A DNA stretch of 39,691 nt from the NCBI RefSeq assembly GCF_014196055.1, contig NZ_JACICY010000019.1:1-39691 (forward strand). The letters are read 5' to 3'. This DNA is from Novosphingobium hassiacum. Lineage in GTDB: Bacteria > Pseudomonadota > Alphaproteobacteria > Sphingomonadales > Sphingomonadaceae. Below the pieces are notes generated by a model. That model had not been told where the DNA came from. It worked only from the letters and a program-made list of their open reading frames with translations, and made no database searches. The position numbers and the translations under genes are program-made. This document shows, in pieces, positions 27,348 to 35,963 of the stretch. The stretch's first letter is position 1; each line of letters starts with the position of its first letter.

Positions 27348-27983
27348 ATGGAGAATGTCAGAGAAGAGCTGGATCGCCTGATCCGGCAAAGAAACGTGGG
27401 TTACTCCGCGGTCTCGCGGCTGCTCAATCGCAATCCCGCTTATATCCAGCAATTCATCAAGCGCGGGTCTCCGCGCAAGCTGGACGATGAGGACCGGCGC
27501 ATTCTCGCGCGGTTTTTCGGGGTCGATGAGCAGGTGCTGGGCGGACCGTCGCTGCCGGTGCGCGACGGCCTGGTCGAGGTGCCGATCCTGAATGTCGATG
27601 CTTCTGCGGGGTTCGGCGCGATTGCGGAAAGTGAAACGGCCCATACTCGGTTTGGTTTTGACGAACGCTGGCTGGGCAAACTGACCCGGGCCAAGAGCCC
27701 GAGTCTGTCGATCATCCATGTGCAGGGGGAGTCGATGGAGCCGACGCTGAGGGACGGCGACGAAGTCCTCGTCGACGCGTCGGATCAGGGCTCACGTTTG
27801 CGCGATGGCATCTACGTGCTGCGTGCTGACGACGCGCTGGTAGTCAAACGCGTTACGATGCAGCCAGGCGGCCGACAGATTACGATCTCCAGCGACAATT
27901 CGGCCTACCCGACCTGGACTGACGTTGACCGCTCGACGATCCATGTCGTCGGCCGGGTCATCTGGTTCGGGCGTTCGGTTTGA
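27348..27983 (+). CDS. XRE/S24 LexA-like self-cleaving repressor
   Basis: 211 aa. N-terminal helix-turn-helix at about 12-45 (GYSAVSRLLNRNPAYIQQFI). C-terminal S24 peptidase domain with the catalytic Ser in GESMEP (S129) and Lys in LVVKRV (K167). An Ala-Gly in the hinge (SAGFGA, about residues 86-91) is a plausible self-cleavage site. Such proteins repress mobile-element genes and cleave themselves on a RecA filament. Divergent from the 60-aa gene across a LexA box, and convergent with the HNH gene with only 4 nt between stops. Its targets could be its own promoter, the tra genes or BREX; none can be shown here. Confidence 0.88.
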   Translation: MENVREELDRLIRQRNVGYSAVSRLLNRNPAYIQQFIKRGSPRKLDDEDRRILARFFGVDEQVLGGPSLPVRDGLVEVPILNVDASAGFGAIAESETAHTRFGFDERWLGKLTRAKSPSLSIIHVQGESMEPTLRDGDEVLVDASDQGSRLRDGIYVLRADDALVVKRVTMQPGGRQITISSDNSAYPTWTDVDRSTIHVVGRVIWFGRSV

Positions 27984-27987
27984 CCTG

Positions 27988-28899
27988 TCAGTAGATCCCG
28001 GCAAATCGCTCCCGGTGACGAGCGACGAAGTCGGGGCGTGGATGCAAAGCCCGGTCGCGCGGTAGGCGGATTGACTGGCCGACTGGCGGGAAGAGTTGTC
28101 GCAGTTCCGAGGGCACCTTGTTGTGCGACACCAACAGGCTGAGATTGTCGTCGAAGGTGATGAGGTGGCGATCAAACAGCCAATGCGCCGTCGCCGATAG
28201 CGCCACGCCGTTCTGGACAATATCCGGCCCGCCATCGGCCACGGACCAGATGTGCGCCGCCTGGGCCTCAGCCTTGCCGCCACCATTCACGATCCTGAGG
28301 CCAGTGACTGCGCAGGTATTGTCGTAGGCATCGAGGACATGGTTGCGGAAGTTTGCTTCGCGGATTTTGCGGTTCACCAGCATCTGTTCGACACGCCGCT
28401 CGGCAAAGTGATCCTCGAGAAGCAGGTTCGTCGCTGGGTCGATCCGCGGTGCGTCCAGTTCGAGCCGGATCCGGTTGTCCGGATCGAGGGTCTCGGCGAG
28501 CCCCGCATTTACGATTGCGACGAAGTCTTCGTTATCAAGAGGGCGGACTGACTTGCCCCTCAAGGTTCGTCCGGCATCGCCCGGCCTTGCCATCTCGCGC
28601 AGGAACCGCTCGGCAAAGCGGCCGCCTTCATCCCGGTAGGACACGGGCTGATCGAACTCGAGATAGTCGCTGACGCGCGCATAGTAATGGCCTGCATCGC
28701 CGGGATCGGCATCGATACGCTCGACAAAAGCGGCGGCGATGTAGGCCATGCGACCACCCGCGATCCGCGTCTCGCGATAGACGATCCAGTCGTTGGTGAG
28801 GTCGCGCGCGATCGAGAGATAATTGCTCGGAAAGTGATAACGCTCGGTGATTGCGTCATCGTACCGGGAATTGCCGCTGATTTCGAAAACGCCCTTCAC
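27988..28899 (-). CDS. HNH endonuclease of the HNH_2 type
   Basis: About 303 aa from a GTG at 28899. The frame stays open to a TTG at 28974, but family resemblance begins at VKGVFEISGNSRYDD, so I prefer the GTG. The N-terminal part (RYHFPSNYL, then DWIVYRETR, then HYYARVSDYLEF) is a domain I recall from alphaproteobacterial HNH nucleases. The C-terminal HNH_2 motif is complete: CAVTGLRI, AAHIW, QNGVAL, HWLFDRH. It follows the MobF relaxase in the same direction (79 nt from the GTG, 4 nt from the TTG) and so probably belongs to the transfer operon. It may be a restriction-like defence or a homing-type nuclease; the target is unknown. Confidence 0.78.
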   Translation of the reverse strand: MKGVFEISGNSRYDDAITERYHFPSNYLSIARDLTNDWIVYRETRIAGGRMAYIAAAFVERIDADPGDAGHYYARVSDYLEFDQPVSYRDEGGRFAERFLREMARPGDAGRTLRGKSVRPLDNEDFVAIVNAGLAETLDPDNRIRLELDAPRIDPATNLLLEDHFAERRVEQMLVNRKIREANFRNHVLDAYDNTCAVTGLRIVNGGGKAEAQAAHIWSVADGGPDIVQNGVALSATAHWLFDRHLITFDDNLSLLVSHNKVPSELRQLFPPVGQSIRLPRDRALHPRPDFVARHRERFAGIY

Positions 28900-28978
28900 A
28901 ATTCTGCCTATACCCCACGAGGACAAGGCGTAGGTTGCCTGGAGAATGTTCCGCCGTCCAGGCACATCCTCCAAGTCA

Positions 28979-31888
28979 TCAAAGGCCGATTTCGAAGGGC
29001 CTGGTGCGCTCCTTGGCCAGTTCGGGCGGCTGCTTGCTTTGATCTTCCTTGGTCGTGGCTCCTGCGGCCAGCCCTTTGGCAGCCGCCTCGCGCAACCGCT
29101 CGGTCACTTCCAAGGCTGAGACCTTCTCGCCGGTGTTGTGCGATACGGCCTTGCCGAGCTTGTCCGCATTATCGACGACCAACGTGAGATGATCCCGCAG
29201 CCGCGTCACGGTGACGAGGAAGGTCTGCTGGTTGGCAAGGTTGCGCTCGCGGCTATCCATGACCGCGATGCCGCGATCGGAGGTCAGACCCTGCGCCATA
29301 TGGGCGTTTAGCGCATAGGCGAGGTCGAGCCGGCGTAGCATTGGATCACCACGCTCGAGTTCGTGGCGCAGGCCGGACGAGGTCACCAGCGCAACCCGTG
29401 AGCCTTCGACGGCCTCGATTCTTGCCTGGTCGGCGTTGAACAGGCCGCGCCGATGGTCATTCTCGGTCCAGCGAATGCGATCACCATCATGGATCGAAAG
29501 CCGCTTCTCCTCGAACAGCGCGACGCGATCGTCTTTTTCGCCGGGACGAATGCGGCTCGGCCGCAAGGTTCGCATTTTGCCTTTGGCATCGCTGAGACGG
29601 ACCTCACGCAGCTTTTCGTCGACGCTCGCGACCTTGTATTCGCCGCGTGGCAGATGTTGTTGCTTGTCGGGGCTCCGGACCTCGAGGACCATACCGGGGC
29701 GGTAAGCCGAGAGGTATCGCAGCTCTTCGCGGGTCGCATTGACCCGCGAGAGGACGGTGAGTTCGAGCGCCGTCTTGCCGAGCTCGCCATTGGCCTTGAG
29801 ACCGGTCTGCACCGCGTCGTTGACCGCAGAGCGCAGGGCTCGGCCGGACGCATAGATCGCGGTTCGGTCGCGCTCTTGCGGCGAAAGGGATAACCACTGC
29901 TCGGCAGCGACCAGTGTGCTGTTGCCGGTCGTCTCGATGGTCGAGCCTCTGAGATGGCCAAGGGCCCTATGCACGTCGCCGGTCTGCGCGGCGGCCTGAG
30001 CGAGACGCAGCTGCGGGTCCCGGCCGCGCAGATTGGTCGTCATTTCCGCGCGCGCGATGCCCGCCTTCTGGACAAGATCGAATGGTTTACCCGCATCAAC
30101 CGCACCGAGCTGGCGCGTGTCACCGATCAGGACAAGCCGCAGGGCACCCGCGAGATTGGCCAGAGCAACCAATCGTTCCTTGTCGCGGTTCGAGACCATG
30201 GAGGCTTCATCCAGGACCAGGATCCGGTCACCAAGCGCCTCTTTGGCCTCAGCTTGAAGGCCGACATTGCCCGGGTTCTCCAGCAGAGGCGCCCAGGTTT
30301 TGAGGAGCCGCGCCAAGGTCATCGAGGGGATGCCGGTATCGCGCTCCAGCATCTGCACGAGCGTGTTCTGGACAGCGAGGCCAATGACTTCCTTGCCTTC
30401 TTCGCCAAGAATCTGGGACACGGGCTTGAGGACACTGCTTTTGCCCGCGCCAGCGACGCCCTGGATGGCAATTGTCCGGTGGGTCGATGACAGAATGAGG
30501 CGGGCAGCAGCCTCCTGGCCAGCGTTGAGATCAATCCCGTAATTGATGGCAGCGACGGCCTTGACCCGCGCGCCCGCCTCGCTGCTCTCGAGGATGGGGC
30601 GGACAGCATCCCTGCCGACTTCGACTTCGGCAAGGATGCGGTGTTCGGTAGCGAGCGCATCACGTGAGGTAAGCCAGCCTTTGTGTTCCCCCGTACCGCG
30701 AACCAGCTCGCCTTCCCGTACAAGCGAATCGACCCGCTTTTCCACGGCGCCAACGGTTATGGGCAGTCCAAAATCGAGAGCAGATTTGAGGAGGGCATCG
30801 CGCGGAAAGGCTGCCTCTCGCTGCGAGAGGTGGCGCACGGCCGAAGCGGTTGCCTGAGCGGCTGCAATGCTCTCCCGGTCCTGCTTGAGGATATGCGCGG
30901 GAATGAGCGGATCGGCAGGATTGCCTCTGATCTTCTCAGCAAATTCCCGCAGCCAGACCATCCCGCGTTCGATCAAGCTGACGCCGGCTAAGGGCGCGCT
31001 TGGCGCTTGACTTGCCAGCGCCCGAGCACCTTCCACCATGGCCGGCAGGTCGAGGCCTGCTGCCCGGGCATGGGATTGCCAGTCCGACAGCAAGGCACCC
31101 CGATCGGCGATCGCCTGCTTGGCGCTACGAGTGTCGAGGGCCGCGATCTTGCCCGCTTCGAGGCCAGGCCCACGCCGCGCGTCGAGAACTTCCTGCCGGC
31201 GCGTGGAGAAGGCCATGACCTGATCGCGGGTGAAGCCCGCGGCTTCGAAATTGCCGTGTTTTCCGACCGGCCCCACCTCATAACCAAGCCGCTCGACCGA
31301 CAGCCGGAACCGCGCCATCGTCATGCTGTTGAGGAGGGTATTGAGTGACCAGAGCCGGTCGTTCTTCAGCGTCCGCCATTTGCCATCCGCACCGCGCGTG
31401 ACGTTGGCGACCACGCCGTGAAAGTGGAGGTTGGGCTCCTGGTTGCGGTTGGTGTCGTGCTGGAATAGCGCCACGGTCAGGTTGCCGGTCTGGACCGTGC
31501 GCACTTTCCCGTTTTCGACGAGCCGCGTTTCTGCAGCGTTCTTTTCGGCCCATTGCAGCGTTTCGATGACGGCCTCGCGATAGGCCTCGATGATCCGCTT
31601 ATCGCCTCCGACGAGCGCCAGGACCGACCAGCTCTTCGGCAGGGAGAAGGTGAGATCTGTGCCGGCCCTGTGCTGGTTTTCGCGGCCTACTCTCGTACCA
31701 TTGGGCAGTTCGCCTTGGAGAAGCTTGTCGAAGACGGCGGAATCGACTTGTCCGGCAAGGCCAAGGGCCGCAGCGCCCGCACCAATCCATTGGCCCGAAC
31801 GGTCTGCGTCAGCGTTCGCGTAGTAGTTGTCGGCGGCGAAATAGCTGGCTGCGCCGGATGCTGACCGGACATTGGCGACCGAAAGCAT
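28979..31888 (-). CDS. traI: MobF-family conjugative relaxase/helicase (TraI/TrwC type)
   Basis: 969 aa. N-terminal relaxase: candidate catalytic tyrosines Y16, Y22 and Y23, HRAGTDLTFSLPKSWSV (73-89), and the metal triad H144, H155, H157 in EPNLHFHGVV. SF1 RecD-like helicase follows: Walker A GVAGAGKS (477-484), DEASM, and a C-terminal AYALNAHMAQGLTSDRG motif. It is shorter than F TraI (1756 aa) and close to TrwC (966 aa). ATG at 31888 with AAGGAA upstream. It nicks oriT, pilots the strand through the coupling protein and unwinds the plasmid. Encoded 50 nt downstream of traD; its oriT is predicted at about 34762-34850. Confidence 0.93.
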   Translation of the reverse strand: MLSVANVRSASGAASYFAADNYYANADADRSGQWIGAGAAALGLAGQVDSAVFDKLLQGELPNGTRVGRENQHRAGTDLTFSLPKSWSVLALVGGDKRIIEAYREAVIETLQWAEKNAAETRLVENGKVRTVQTGNLTVALFQHDTNRNQEPNLHFHGVVANVTRGADGKWRTLKNDRLWSLNTLLNSMTMARFRLSVERLGYEVGPVGKHGNFEAAGFTRDQVMAFSTRRQEVLDARRGPGLEAGKIAALDTRSAKQAIADRGALLSDWQSHARAAGLDLPAMVEGARALASQAPSAPLAGVSLIERGMVWLREFAEKIRGNPADPLIPAHILKQDRESIAAAQATASAVRHLSQREAAFPRDALLKSALDFGLPITVGAVEKRVDSLVREGELVRGTGEHKGWLTSRDALATEHRILAEVEVGRDAVRPILESSEAGARVKAVAAINYGIDLNAGQEAAARLILSSTHRTIAIQGVAGAGKSSVLKPVSQILGEEGKEVIGLAVQNTLVQMLERDTGIPSMTLARLLKTWAPLLENPGNVGLQAEAKEALGDRILVLDEASMVSNRDKERLVALANLAGALRLVLIGDTRQLGAVDAGKPFDLVQKAGIARAEMTTNLRGRDPQLRLAQAAAQTGDVHRALGHLRGSTIETTGNSTLVAAEQWLSLSPQERDRTAIYASGRALRSAVNDAVQTGLKANGELGKTALELTVLSRVNATREELRYLSAYRPGMVLEVRSPDKQQHLPRGEYKVASVDEKLREVRLSDAKGKMRTLRPSRIRPGEKDDRVALFEEKRLSIHDGDRIRWTENDHRRGLFNADQARIEAVEGSRVALVTSSGLRHELERGDPMLRRLDLAYALNAHMAQGLTSDRGIAVMDSRERNLANQQTFLVTVTRLRDHLTLVVDNADKLGKAVSHNTGEKVSALEVTERLREAAAKGLAAGATTKEDQSKQPPELAKERTRPFEIGL

Positions 31889-31938
31889 GGGTCTTGTTCC
31901 TTCAAGCGAGATGCCCCCTCGCTGTGATCGCCTCCCGT

Positions 31939-34269
31939 TCAGAGATCGGGCTCGTAGAAGTCCTGCGCCCCGCTCTCTACCCCGCCTTCAAGCAGGTCCC
32001 GCTCGGCCCTTTCTCGCGGACTTGGCCGCTCCTGTGGCTTTGCAGCGGCGGGGGGCTTCAAGTCGGTGGAACCAGGCTTGTCTCCCCGCATAGCTCCCTT
32101 TTCGTCAGGGGACGGTTGCGCATCGTCAGTCGCTTGGTTCCTGCCCGTGAGCAGTGGCGCTGGGGGCAAGGTTGCAGCGGGTGGAGCAGCGCCAACCGCT
32201 TGGGATGCAGTGCCGGCTTTGCTTTCGGCAGGTGGACCGGACAGCTCGTGCGCAGGTCCTGAGGAGAGCCGGCGCTGGGTTATCCGGTCTGCATCGTCCG
32301 GCTCACGGCTCACGCTTGGCAGGTTCAGTTTCAACTGGCGGGGCACCACCGGTTTGCCCGCCCCATCGTCATTGGCAGCGGGCGCGCCTTCAACAGGCGC
32401 AGAGCGCGGCGAAGCCAATGAACCGGAGGCTGATGCACCATCGTCCGGCGCAGGTCGCTCGGGCGCAGGGTCCGCATGACGCGCGATAAATCCTTCGGCC
32501 ATCCGGGGCCATCGGCGCGGCACAAGCGTAACCGGCGCTGCCGGGAAACCGTCGGGGAACTTGAGGTAGCCTGAGAGCCTCGGCAGGTTCATGAACTGAT
32601 CGGGAAGGAGCAGCGGCTCGATCTGGCGGCGGGGCGTCAGGCTGACGGCGTCGCGAGCGTTGTTATAGCCGTAGCTATAGCCTTCCTCCATGTCGCGCAC
32701 CTGCCGATGGCCGATGAAGTCGGAGCACCAGGTCGCGGTCTCGCGGTCCGCAGTTGCGAGAATGAGCTTGCTTCGCGCGAGCGACGACAGCGTCATCGCC
32801 ATGTTCTCGCCGTAGACCTCCTTGAGTTTGGCAAAGGCATGAACGCCGGTGACGATCGCGCCGCCGAAATTGCGCGCGGTCTGAAGCCCTTTTTCCAGTG
32901 CGGGAAGGCGGTGGAGTGCCCCTAGTTCATCGATCAGGAACCAGAGCCTGAGATCGGGCGTGCGCTCCATGGTCATCAGCGTGTTCATGGCCGTATCGAG
33001 CCACAAGGTGAGCAGCTGCGAGCAGATCGACATGTCGACGTAGCGCGCGGAGAGGAACAGGAGGGATCCCGGCGCAGAAACACCGCGGGTCCAGTCGCGT
33101 ACCGAAAAGCGCGGGCCGCTGGCGGGCAGCAGCTTCAAGGCCTTGGCATTGGCATTGAACACGGCCCGAATGGATTCCGCCATGCGCGCCGCCTCGGGGG
33201 CCGTCAGAGGATCGGCCATGGTGCCGCGCATGAGCTTGTGTACCTCTGCCAGATCGGCGGTCATCAGCCGGGCGGCGAGCGCCTGGTTGGTCGCCTGGCC
33301 AGTGCGCTGGAGGTGCAGGCACATCTCGACAAAGAGCATGCGAGCCGCCAGCACCCAAAACTGTTCCGAGCCTCCGCCATCATGGGGGACGAGGGCTTCG
33401 GCGGCCGCGTGAAATTCGCCTTCGCTGGTGCAATCATGGAAGACGCTCCACGTCGGACAGCGGGCATCGAGCGGGTTGAGAATGATGTCGCGTTCGGGGT
33501 CGTAAAAGGTCTCGATGAAGGCGCCGGTGAGATCGAAAACGACGGCGCGCTTTTCCCGGGTCCGGGCTTCGGCCAGGAGGTGGCTCAGGGCAACGGTCTT
33601 GCCGGTGCCCGTGGTGCCGATCAGCATTGTATGGCTTTGCTCCAGGCGCCACGGCCAGGGTACGCCTGCAAGGTGAGCCGGGGTATAGAAGCCAGCGTCC
33701 TCGACCGCTGATCGGCCAGCCAGGCGCCATTTCCAGCCCAGCGCGGTTTTGAGCTCGCGGGCGTGCTCGGTGTGATTGTGCCGGCCGATTTCCGCTTCCA
33801 GCTCATCGAGCGTGACGAGCATCGCGCCGCGCTCGTGCTTGCGCTCCTTGGACTTGCCGCCGAACCGCTCGGCAAACCACCAGAACGCGATGAAGCCCGG
33901 GACAAGGACCAGGGCTGAAAGGCCGATACCGCGCCGGATCGCGGCACCCAGCGCGCTTACGGCCTCGCGCATCGGGGGGAAGTCGCGAACGACATTGACC
34001 GGTATGCGGACCGTCCCGCCGCCAGCCAGCTTGAGCTCAATCAGCTTGGCCGGATCGAACTCCATGAAGGCGTAGCCTGTCGCATAGATGTGCATCCAGG
34101 CGAGGTACATCTGGTGATCGGAGAGCGCGGAGGTCACCTCCCAGTAGGATAGCCATGCCGCGATGATGAAGGTCACGAGCAGCGGGCCCTTGAGGCCGGC
34201 AGCGAACATGAAACCGAAATGGCCGAGGAGCTGGCTGCCCCGCGTGAAGTTGAGGAGATTACGCTTCAT
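31939..34269 (-). CDS. traD: TraD/VirD4-type IV coupling protein
   Basis: 776 aa. Two membrane segments near the N-terminus (GPLLVTFIIAAWLSYW and GLSALVLVPGFIAFWWF) surround a periplasmic loop. Walker A GTTGTGKT at 218-225 and Walker B LWFLIDELGAL near 447 belong to the FtsK-like motor. The last 180 residues are Pro/Ala-rich and probably disordered, as in TraD tails that contact the relaxosome. It delivers the relaxase-DNA complex to the type IV secretion channel. Its start overlaps the upstream ribbon-helix-helix-like gene by 11 nt. Confidence 0.92.
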   Translation of the reverse strand: MKRNLLNFTRGSQLLGHFGFMFAAGLKGPLLVTFIIAAWLSYWEVTSALSDHQMYLAWMHIYATGYAFMEFDPAKLIELKLAGGGTVRIPVNVVRDFPPMREAVSALGAAIRRGIGLSALVLVPGFIAFWWFAERFGGKSKERKHERGAMLVTLDELEAEIGRHNHTEHARELKTALGWKWRLAGRSAVEDAGFYTPAHLAGVPWPWRLEQSHTMLIGTTGTGKTVALSHLLAEARTREKRAVVFDLTGAFIETFYDPERDIILNPLDARCPTWSVFHDCTSEGEFHAAAEALVPHDGGGSEQFWVLAARMLFVEMCLHLQRTGQATNQALAARLMTADLAEVHKLMRGTMADPLTAPEAARMAESIRAVFNANAKALKLLPASGPRFSVRDWTRGVSAPGSLLFLSARYVDMSICSQLLTLWLDTAMNTLMTMERTPDLRLWFLIDELGALHRLPALEKGLQTARNFGGAIVTGVHAFAKLKEVYGENMAMTLSSLARSKLILATADRETATWCSDFIGHRQVRDMEEGYSYGYNNARDAVSLTPRRQIEPLLLPDQFMNLPRLSGYLKFPDGFPAAPVTLVPRRWPRMAEGFIARHADPAPERPAPDDGASASGSLASPRSAPVEGAPAANDDGAGKPVVPRQLKLNLPSVSREPDDADRITQRRLSSGPAHELSGPPAESKAGTASQAVGAAPPAATLPPAPLLTGRNQATDDAQPSPDEKGAMRGDKPGSTDLKPPAAAKPQERPSPRERAERDLLEGGVESGAQDFYEPDL

Positions 34270-34588
34270 CGCTGCCTCCTTCGGATGCGGAGGCGCTCAG
34301 CCCGAGCCGGGCGAGGCGACGGTCATAGGCCTCGTGCGTGCGCTGCCTCAACGAGCCGTCGCCGTGGCTGGCAAGGAGCGCATCGAGGGCAACCGTGATG
34401 AACAGGTTTTGCCGCAACGGGTCGAGGGCCGCAGGCCGTTTTCGCGCCTCGTTCTCGCGCTGCCAAGCGTCGACCAGCTGGTCGCGAATGACGATGCTGA
34501 CGGAGACCTGCTGGTCCCGGGCCTTGCCCTTGATCCAGTCAGCAAGGGGGCGGGGTACGTAGGTCTGAAGACTGAGATGTCGATCCAT
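34259..34588 (-). CDS. ribbon-helix-helix-like relaxosome accessory protein
   Basis: 109 aa. The N-terminal strand HLSLQTYVPRPLADWIK plus the helix SVSIVIRDQLVDAWQRE resembles RHH proteins such as TraM/TraY/TrwA/MobC-type accessories; the rest is helical and charged. It is first in the tra operon next to the predicted oriT, where such proteins bind. AAGGA sits about 9 nt before the ATG at 34588. The alternative is a plain operon repressor; both functions often coexist in one protein. Confidence 0.7.
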   Translation of the reverse strand: MDRHLSLQTYVPRPLADWIKGKARDQQVSVSIVIRDQLVDAWQRENEARKRPAALDPLRQNLFITVALDALLASHGDGSLRQRTHEAYDRRLARLGLSASASEGGSDEA

Positions 34589-34665
34589 GTTCAGGGGTCC
34601 TTGTGACCCTTGCGAACCTGGTCCGATCTTGCGGAAGACAATGTTGAGAATAAATCAGGAACATA

Positions 34666-34736
34666 TGCCCGTCAATCTCGATATAGTGCTTAAACTTTAA
34701 GGTTTTATGCGCGTATAAATTGCCCGCAAATCGCGA
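34666..34736. repeat. 16-bp imperfect direct repeat near oriT
   Basis: TGCCCGTCAATCTCGA (34666-34681) and TGCCCGCAAATCGCGA (34721-34736) match at 13 of 16 positions, 55 bp apart (about five helical turns, same face). Between them is an AT-rich stretch with TTAAACTTTAAGG. This fits paired binding sites for the RHH protein encoded just downstream, or for the relaxase. Confidence 0.45.
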
Positions 34737-34761
34737 ATCCAAAGCGAGCATCATCCTCAAA

Positions 34762-34850
34762 TTGGTTTGACACCAACTGTCAGAATGATCGTAAGTCTAT
34801 GAGATATCGTACTTAATTCCGGCAGTTTCACTGCGTACGGTGTGCTCAGT
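34762..34850. other. oriT: predicted origin of transfer (oriT) with F-like nic region
   Basis: In the AT-rich noncoding region upstream of the tra operon, a hairpin with arms GCAGT (34822-34826) and ACTGC (34830-34834) is followed immediately by GTACGGTGT and then G. In plasmid F a hairpin ending TGC is followed by GTGGGGTGT and the nick precedes the next G; spacing and 3' bases agree. The predicted nick is between 34843 and 34844 on the plus strand. Two further small inverted repeats overlap at 34762-34782 (TTGGT/ACCAA and TGACA/TGTCA). The MobF relaxase encoded nearby belongs to the class that uses such sites. Confidence 0.6.
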
Positions 34851-35002
34851 CTACCAGGCCGCGAAAGGGAAAATCTGGTTACTTCGCCGATCAAACTGTC
34901 GGTGATGAAAACCCTCGATAGCTCGGAACAAGAGCGCGCGCGGGCGGCGATGCCCGCGCTCCACTTCTCGCCCTTTTCGGCAACAGGAACGCTTCGTCGG
35001 CG

Positions 35003-35044
35003 AGCAAAATAAAAGGGCAGGAACCGTTTCCGGCTCCCGCCCTT
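35003..35044 (-). terminator. strong Rho-independent terminator, minus strand
   Basis: On the minus strand a 14-bp stem (arms 35031-35044 and 35013-35026, with two G-U pairs) closed by a GAAA loop is followed by TTTTATTTT. It stands 9 nt after the stop of the 73-aa gene and separates it from the oriT region. Confidence 0.88.
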
Positions 35045-35052
35045 GCTCGGTG

Positions 35053-35274
35053 TCAGAACTCATCCAGCATTGATCCGTGGATGGTATGAACGACGCGTGC
35101 CGCCAGGTGGGCCGGCAGGGCACAGTAATCGCCTTCATCGAGCGCCAGGTATCCGAGCTCTTCGTCTTCCACGATGTGCTGATCGAAGTAGCTGTGCAGC
35201 GCCCGGCGTTCAGCGACCTCCAGGGCCTCGAAGTAGCTGCGGGATGAAGCGGTGCAAGTCGCGGAAAAAGCCAT
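35053..35274 (-). CDS. small acidic plasmid protein, unknown function
   Basis: 73 aa from the ATG at 35274, chosen because AGGAGGG lies 5-6 nt upstream; the frame extends further but without a ribosome-binding site. The protein is acidic (HIVEDEELGYLALDEGDY) and aromatic-rich, with no membrane segment or known motif. I do not recognise the family, though its good ribosome-binding site and terminator make it a real gene. It is divergent from the DUF6437-like gene. A much longer minus-strand frame covering the same DNA (34851-35963) is a shadow. Confidence 0.7.
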   Translation of the reverse strand: MAFSATCTASSRSYFEALEVAERRALHSYFDQHIVEDEELGYLALDEGDYCALPAHLAARVVHTIHGSMLDEF

Positions 35275-35385
35275 GGTACCCTCCTGAGGTTGTCTCGAAA
35301 CGACAGGAGGACGTGCGATGTTCGTGCGCATCCCGGGTCAGGGACCGCGCAGCGCGCGGCCGCGCCAGCGGCGGTGGGGGAAACG

Positions 35386-35425
35386 ATTTTGTCGGGGGAG
35401 GGATTCATCCCTTCTCCGTCAAAAT
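35386..35425. repeat. two-part hairpin in the divergent intergenic region
   Basis: ATTTTG (35386-35391) pairs with CAAAAT (35420-35425), CGG (35393-35395) with CCG (35416-35418), and AGGGAT (35399-35404) with ATCCCT (35407-35412). The extended hairpin lies in the 344-nt gap (35275-35618) between the divergent 73-aa and 75-aa genes. No other feature is seen in this gap. It could be an operator, a leader RNA fold or a terminator-like block. Confidence 0.4.
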
Positions 35426-35618
35426 GGTGGGGCCCTGCCGTCCTTGAGGCGGGATGTGGACGGACATCATGCTGGGCATTCCGTGAGCCAGCCCCTCCAC
35501 CCTCTCGGATATTCACCGAACGCCAGCGGGAGTGGGCCTTTTGCATTTTCCTACACCCTGCGCGCGGTGGCAGAAGGCTTGACGAGGGACCACAAACCAG
35601 GGGGATGAAAGGACCGAC

Positions 35619-35846
35619 ATGCCCCGTAAGAACAATCCGATCGACGCCTTGAAGAGGTTGAGGGAACAACGTGATGAGCTGGCAGCTCGCGAGGCAAAAC
35701 TGCGTGACGAGGCCGCCATCGTCCTCGGTCACATTCTGATCGAATGCGGCGGCGAGACAATCGAACCTGCCCAGCTTCGCCAGATCGTCCGCGCATCCAT
35801 GGCGCTCGGGCTCGAAGAAACGCTGAAGCGCCTCGCGGCAGCGTAG
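35619..35846 (+). CDS. DUF6437-like small plasmid protein
   Basis: 75 aa. It starts with a coiled-coil-like basic/acidic helix (IDALKRLREQRDELAAREAKLRDEAA), then HILIECGGETIEPAQLRQIV and a C-terminal helix. I recall this arrangement as DUF6437, common on sphingomonad plasmids. ATG at 35619 follows AAGGA at suitable spacing. Possibly a small DNA-associated or stability protein; no function is established. It is the only plus-strand gene in this housekeeping block and is convergent with ssb. Confidence 0.7.
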   Translation: MPRKNNPIDALKRLREQRDELAAREAKLRDEAAIVLGHILIECGGETIEPAQLRQIVRASMALGLEETLKRLAAA

Positions 35847-35904
35847 CGAAATCCAAGCGGCGGCAAGGGGTTCGATGCCCCGCGCCGCCGCCATCGGCCC
35901 GAGT

Positions 35905-35943
35905 AAAAGAAAAGGCCCCGATGGCGTGTGCCACCGGGGCCTT
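35905..35943 (-). terminator. Rho-independent terminator of ssb, minus strand
   Basis: Outer arms AAGGCCCCG (35912-35920) and CGGGGCCTT (35935-35943), then one mismatch and inner arms TGGC/GCCA around GTGT. On the minus strand the stem is followed by TTTTCTTTTA. It lies 20 nt beyond the ssb stop and faces the end of the 75-aa plus-strand gene, so it may work weakly in both directions. Confidence 0.85.
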
Positions 35944-35963
35944 GTCGTGCAGGGCAAGGACAT

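Noticed and set aside
34851..35963. 370-codon minus-strand open frame
   Set aside because: It covers a strong terminator, a hairpin region and two better-supported genes (73 aa minus, 75 aa plus). Low-complexity composition and no ribosome-binding site.
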